Shown here: positions 50,001-50,473 of the stretch, piece after piece | Numbering within the stretch: position 1 is the first letter of the stretch | Layout: each line of letters begins with the position of its first letter | Source: Nitrospira sp. | GTDB lineage: Bacteria > Nitrospirota > Nitrospiria > Nitrospirales > Nitrospiraceae | Assembly (NCBI GenBank): GCA_022843785.1 | Contig: JALHMZ010000017.1 | Span: forward strand, 1 to 50,473 | DNA length: 50,473 nt | Direction of reading: 5' to 3' | The notes under the pieces: generated by a model | The model's input: only the letters and a program-made list of their open reading frames with translations | Told to the model about the DNA's origin: nothing | Database searches by the model: none | Position numbers and translations under genes: made by a program

Positions 50001-50473
50001 CAACGATGCGCCGGCGAACGTGGTGCCGGGGGCGCAGACGGTGGCGGAGGACACGGCGCTGGCGATTGCGGGGGTGAGCGTCACCGATGTGGACGGCAAT
50101 TTAGCGACGACGCAGCTGGCGGTGGGGAACGGGACGGTGACGGTGAGCCTGGCGGGCGGGGCGACGATCAGTGCGGGGGCCAATGGCTCGGGGACGCTGA
50201 CGTTGAGTGGGACGCAGGCGCAGATCAACGCGGCGTTGGCGACGCTCAGCTACCAGGGGAATCTGAACTTTACCGGGGCGGACCTGCTGACGGTGACGAG
50301 CACGGACAGTAACGCGGTGGTGGACACGGACACGGTGGCGATCACGGTGACGAGCGTCAACGATGCGCCGGCGAACGTGGTGCCGGGGGCGCAGACGGTG
50401 GCGGAGGACACGGCGCTGGCGATTGCGGGGGTGAGCGTCACCGATGTGGACGGCAATTTAGCGACGACGCAGC
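47050..50473 (+). CDS. Giant DUF4347/cadherin-repeat surface protein, 5' part
   Basis: At least 1141 codons, open at the right edge. A basic N-terminus is followed by LESRLMFDGA (residues 43-52), the LEPR-x-[ML]-FDGA motif typical of DUF4347 proteins. DUF4347 covers about residues 116-275 (EIVFVSSSVLEYQQLLDGI, AIHLIGHGTEAEIELGSSS, ADILIYGCNFGRGEAGQAA). Then come beta-rich segments, two cadherin-like repeats (about 774-983, each with LNEN/VNEN and ending near LND-V) and, from residue 984, exact 119-residue repeats beginning VNDAPANVVPGAQTVAEDTA. Such proteins are exported adhesins or biofilm matrix proteins. No N-terminal Sec signal is seen, consistent with export by the adjacent machinery. 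Confidence 0.9.
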   Translation, partial: MRILRRKKTPEGSPAPDKRSRVVAKGSSGTTSDSSVVGTLLSLESRLMFDGAAVATAGAVTTEQASQNQAEASSSDSSATVDTISAAPTGEPQFTTDEQALFDALAAYDTSAARQEIVFVSSSVLEYQQLLDGISPNVEVIILDPARDGIEQMAEALAGRTGIDAIHLIGHGTEAEIELGSSSLTQSSIGTQYAEQLQRIGGSLSADADILIYGCNFGRGEAGQAAIQTLAALTGADVAASTDATGHVELGGDWNLEVQTGSIETEIAIDQAAQDNWSDLLGVVDWDAVTWTGGTTAPASQVITLGDGSTVTVSVTETGAGTLNGITTANTYTGGLSPVQDALQFDMGINPTTDTITVRIDFSNQLGGSVSNVSLTLFDVDNNEFAVFNSNVGNPTSATTSTTNTFNGTNTVSGNGTGANANSGAGNTTITFGKSGITWVEFTYGSTSNASPVVVLHDILFNSTTAGGPTLDLNDNDATQSASDNFDDTAAFTASYTNASGGAIPWSTNWIEVDSGAAQSPTAGEVRVVDVDVTAGVDGELQIGAGSIQRSVNLTNYINPTLSFEYRTSNTLENTDTLVVEVSDDAGVTFTTLQTFTNDSAGTASLSLAGYESANTIIRFRVTGGYTAADEFFFADNVTISAEPTGHTAAYTEGGSAVGISDTDVVITDASSANMSGATVAIARNFTAGDTLMFTNIGNITGSYNALTGVLTITGVDTRANYQTFISSIRYSSTSDNPTVGGTMTTRTISTVVRDQTTQLPSNTAFTTVTITAVNDAPDIVNATVNLNENSANGTAVYNVNDSFTGTDLDRDGTAITYSITAGNTGGAFAINPATGQITVNSSAVLNRESISSFTLTVQASDGTLTDTATITINLNDVDEFDVGAITDTNGGANAVNENATTGTLVGITASASDADATNNTITYSLTNNAGGRFQIDSVTGVVTVLNGALLDYESASSHNITVRADSADGSFSTQIYTVNVNNVNDAPANVVPGAQTVAEDTALAIAGVSVTDVDGNLATTQLAVGNGTVTVSLAGGATISAGANGSGTLTLSGTQAQINAALATLSYQGNLNFTGADLLTVTSTDSNAVVDTDTVAITVTSVNDAPANVVPGAQTVAEDTALAIAGVSVTDVDGNLATTQ
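49999..50473 (+). repeat. Perfect 357-bp tandem repeat inside the adhesin gene
   Basis: The unit starts at 49999 and again at 50356 (period 357 bp, 119 codons). All 118 bp visible of the second copy are identical to the first. The repeat is richer in GCG and GTG codons than the DNA just upstream. Further copies are expected beyond the window. Confidence 0.95.

Noticed and set aside
1..50473. CRISPR arrays, tRNA or rRNA genes, insertion sequences, integrases
   Set aside because: No spaced short repeats, cloverleaf-like segments, transposase or integrase frames were seen in the window.

Overview
Organism. The window looks like a chromosomal segment of a comammox (complete ammonia-oxidising) Nitrospira. 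The minus strand at the left edge carries the first 35 codons of an AmoC-type ammonia monooxygenase subunit, preceded by an AmoE/AmoD-like periplasmic protein. The rest fits a Gram-negative Nitrospira: LpxC, many c-type cytochromes, several SUMF1-domain proteins, an SmbP-like metal-binding protein and dense polycistronic operons with ATGA overlaps. The genus assignment is an inference from gene content; no marker gene was compared.

Layout. (1) 1-1142: amoC start, its upstream partner, and a perfect 52-bp palindrome carrying a promoter. (2) 1143-2664, plus strand: a periplasmic glutathione peroxidase and two small adhesin-E-like exported proteins. (3) 2784-22156: about 19 kb with every gene on the minus strand, most of them touching or overlapping. 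It holds a DNA photolyase, its classical companion DUF523/DUF1722 protein, two cyclopropane-synthase-family methyltransferases, DUF1365, DUF1295, DUF2878, lipocalin, two FAD oxidoreductases, three SDR/epimerase-type genes, three SUMF1 proteins and two paralogous zinc-ribbon proteins. In other bacteria these families are recurrent members of light- and singlet-oxygen-response regulons. (4) 22157-27176: two paralogous MerR-type regulators with a cobalamin-binding domain and an intact W-x9-EH motif (CarH/LitR-type AdoB12 photoreceptors), each transcribed divergently from the minus-strand genes through near-identical multi-site operators. Between them lie a DCC thioredoxin-like protein, an SmbP-like protein, a cytochrome c-SUMF1 fusion and a tetraheme NapC/NrfH protein. 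(5) 27526-30155: OxyR with both redox cysteines at positions 199 and 208, divergent from a small secreted protein and a di-heme cytochrome c peroxidase. (6) 30530-40422: a mixed region with a SUMF1 protein, PPK2, MauE-like, ParB-like, a pterin dehydratase, a B12-type radical SAM enzyme of the RiPP C-methyltransferase kind, an AhpD-like protein, an inositol monophosphatase, a HARE-HTH protein and LpxC. (7) 41018-50473: a four-gene export operon (TolC, HlyD, GAF-HlyD, PqqD-M50-HlyD) followed by the start of a giant DUF4347/cadherin-repeat surface protein that runs off the window into perfect 357-bp tandem repeats.

How it works together (inference). The likely centre is a light-stress regulon. 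Two AdoB12 photoreceptor repressors would sit in the dark on arrays of TGTCYAATGT half-sites that overlap consensus promoters. Light would release the long minus-strand block (photorepair, membrane-lipid remodelling, redox proteins). A related operator, in perfectly palindromic form, lies between the amoE-like/amoC operon and the glutathione peroxidase gene, which suggests that peroxide defence, and perhaps amoC itself, is wired to the same light input. OxyR with its peroxidase forms an adjacent peroxide-responsive module.
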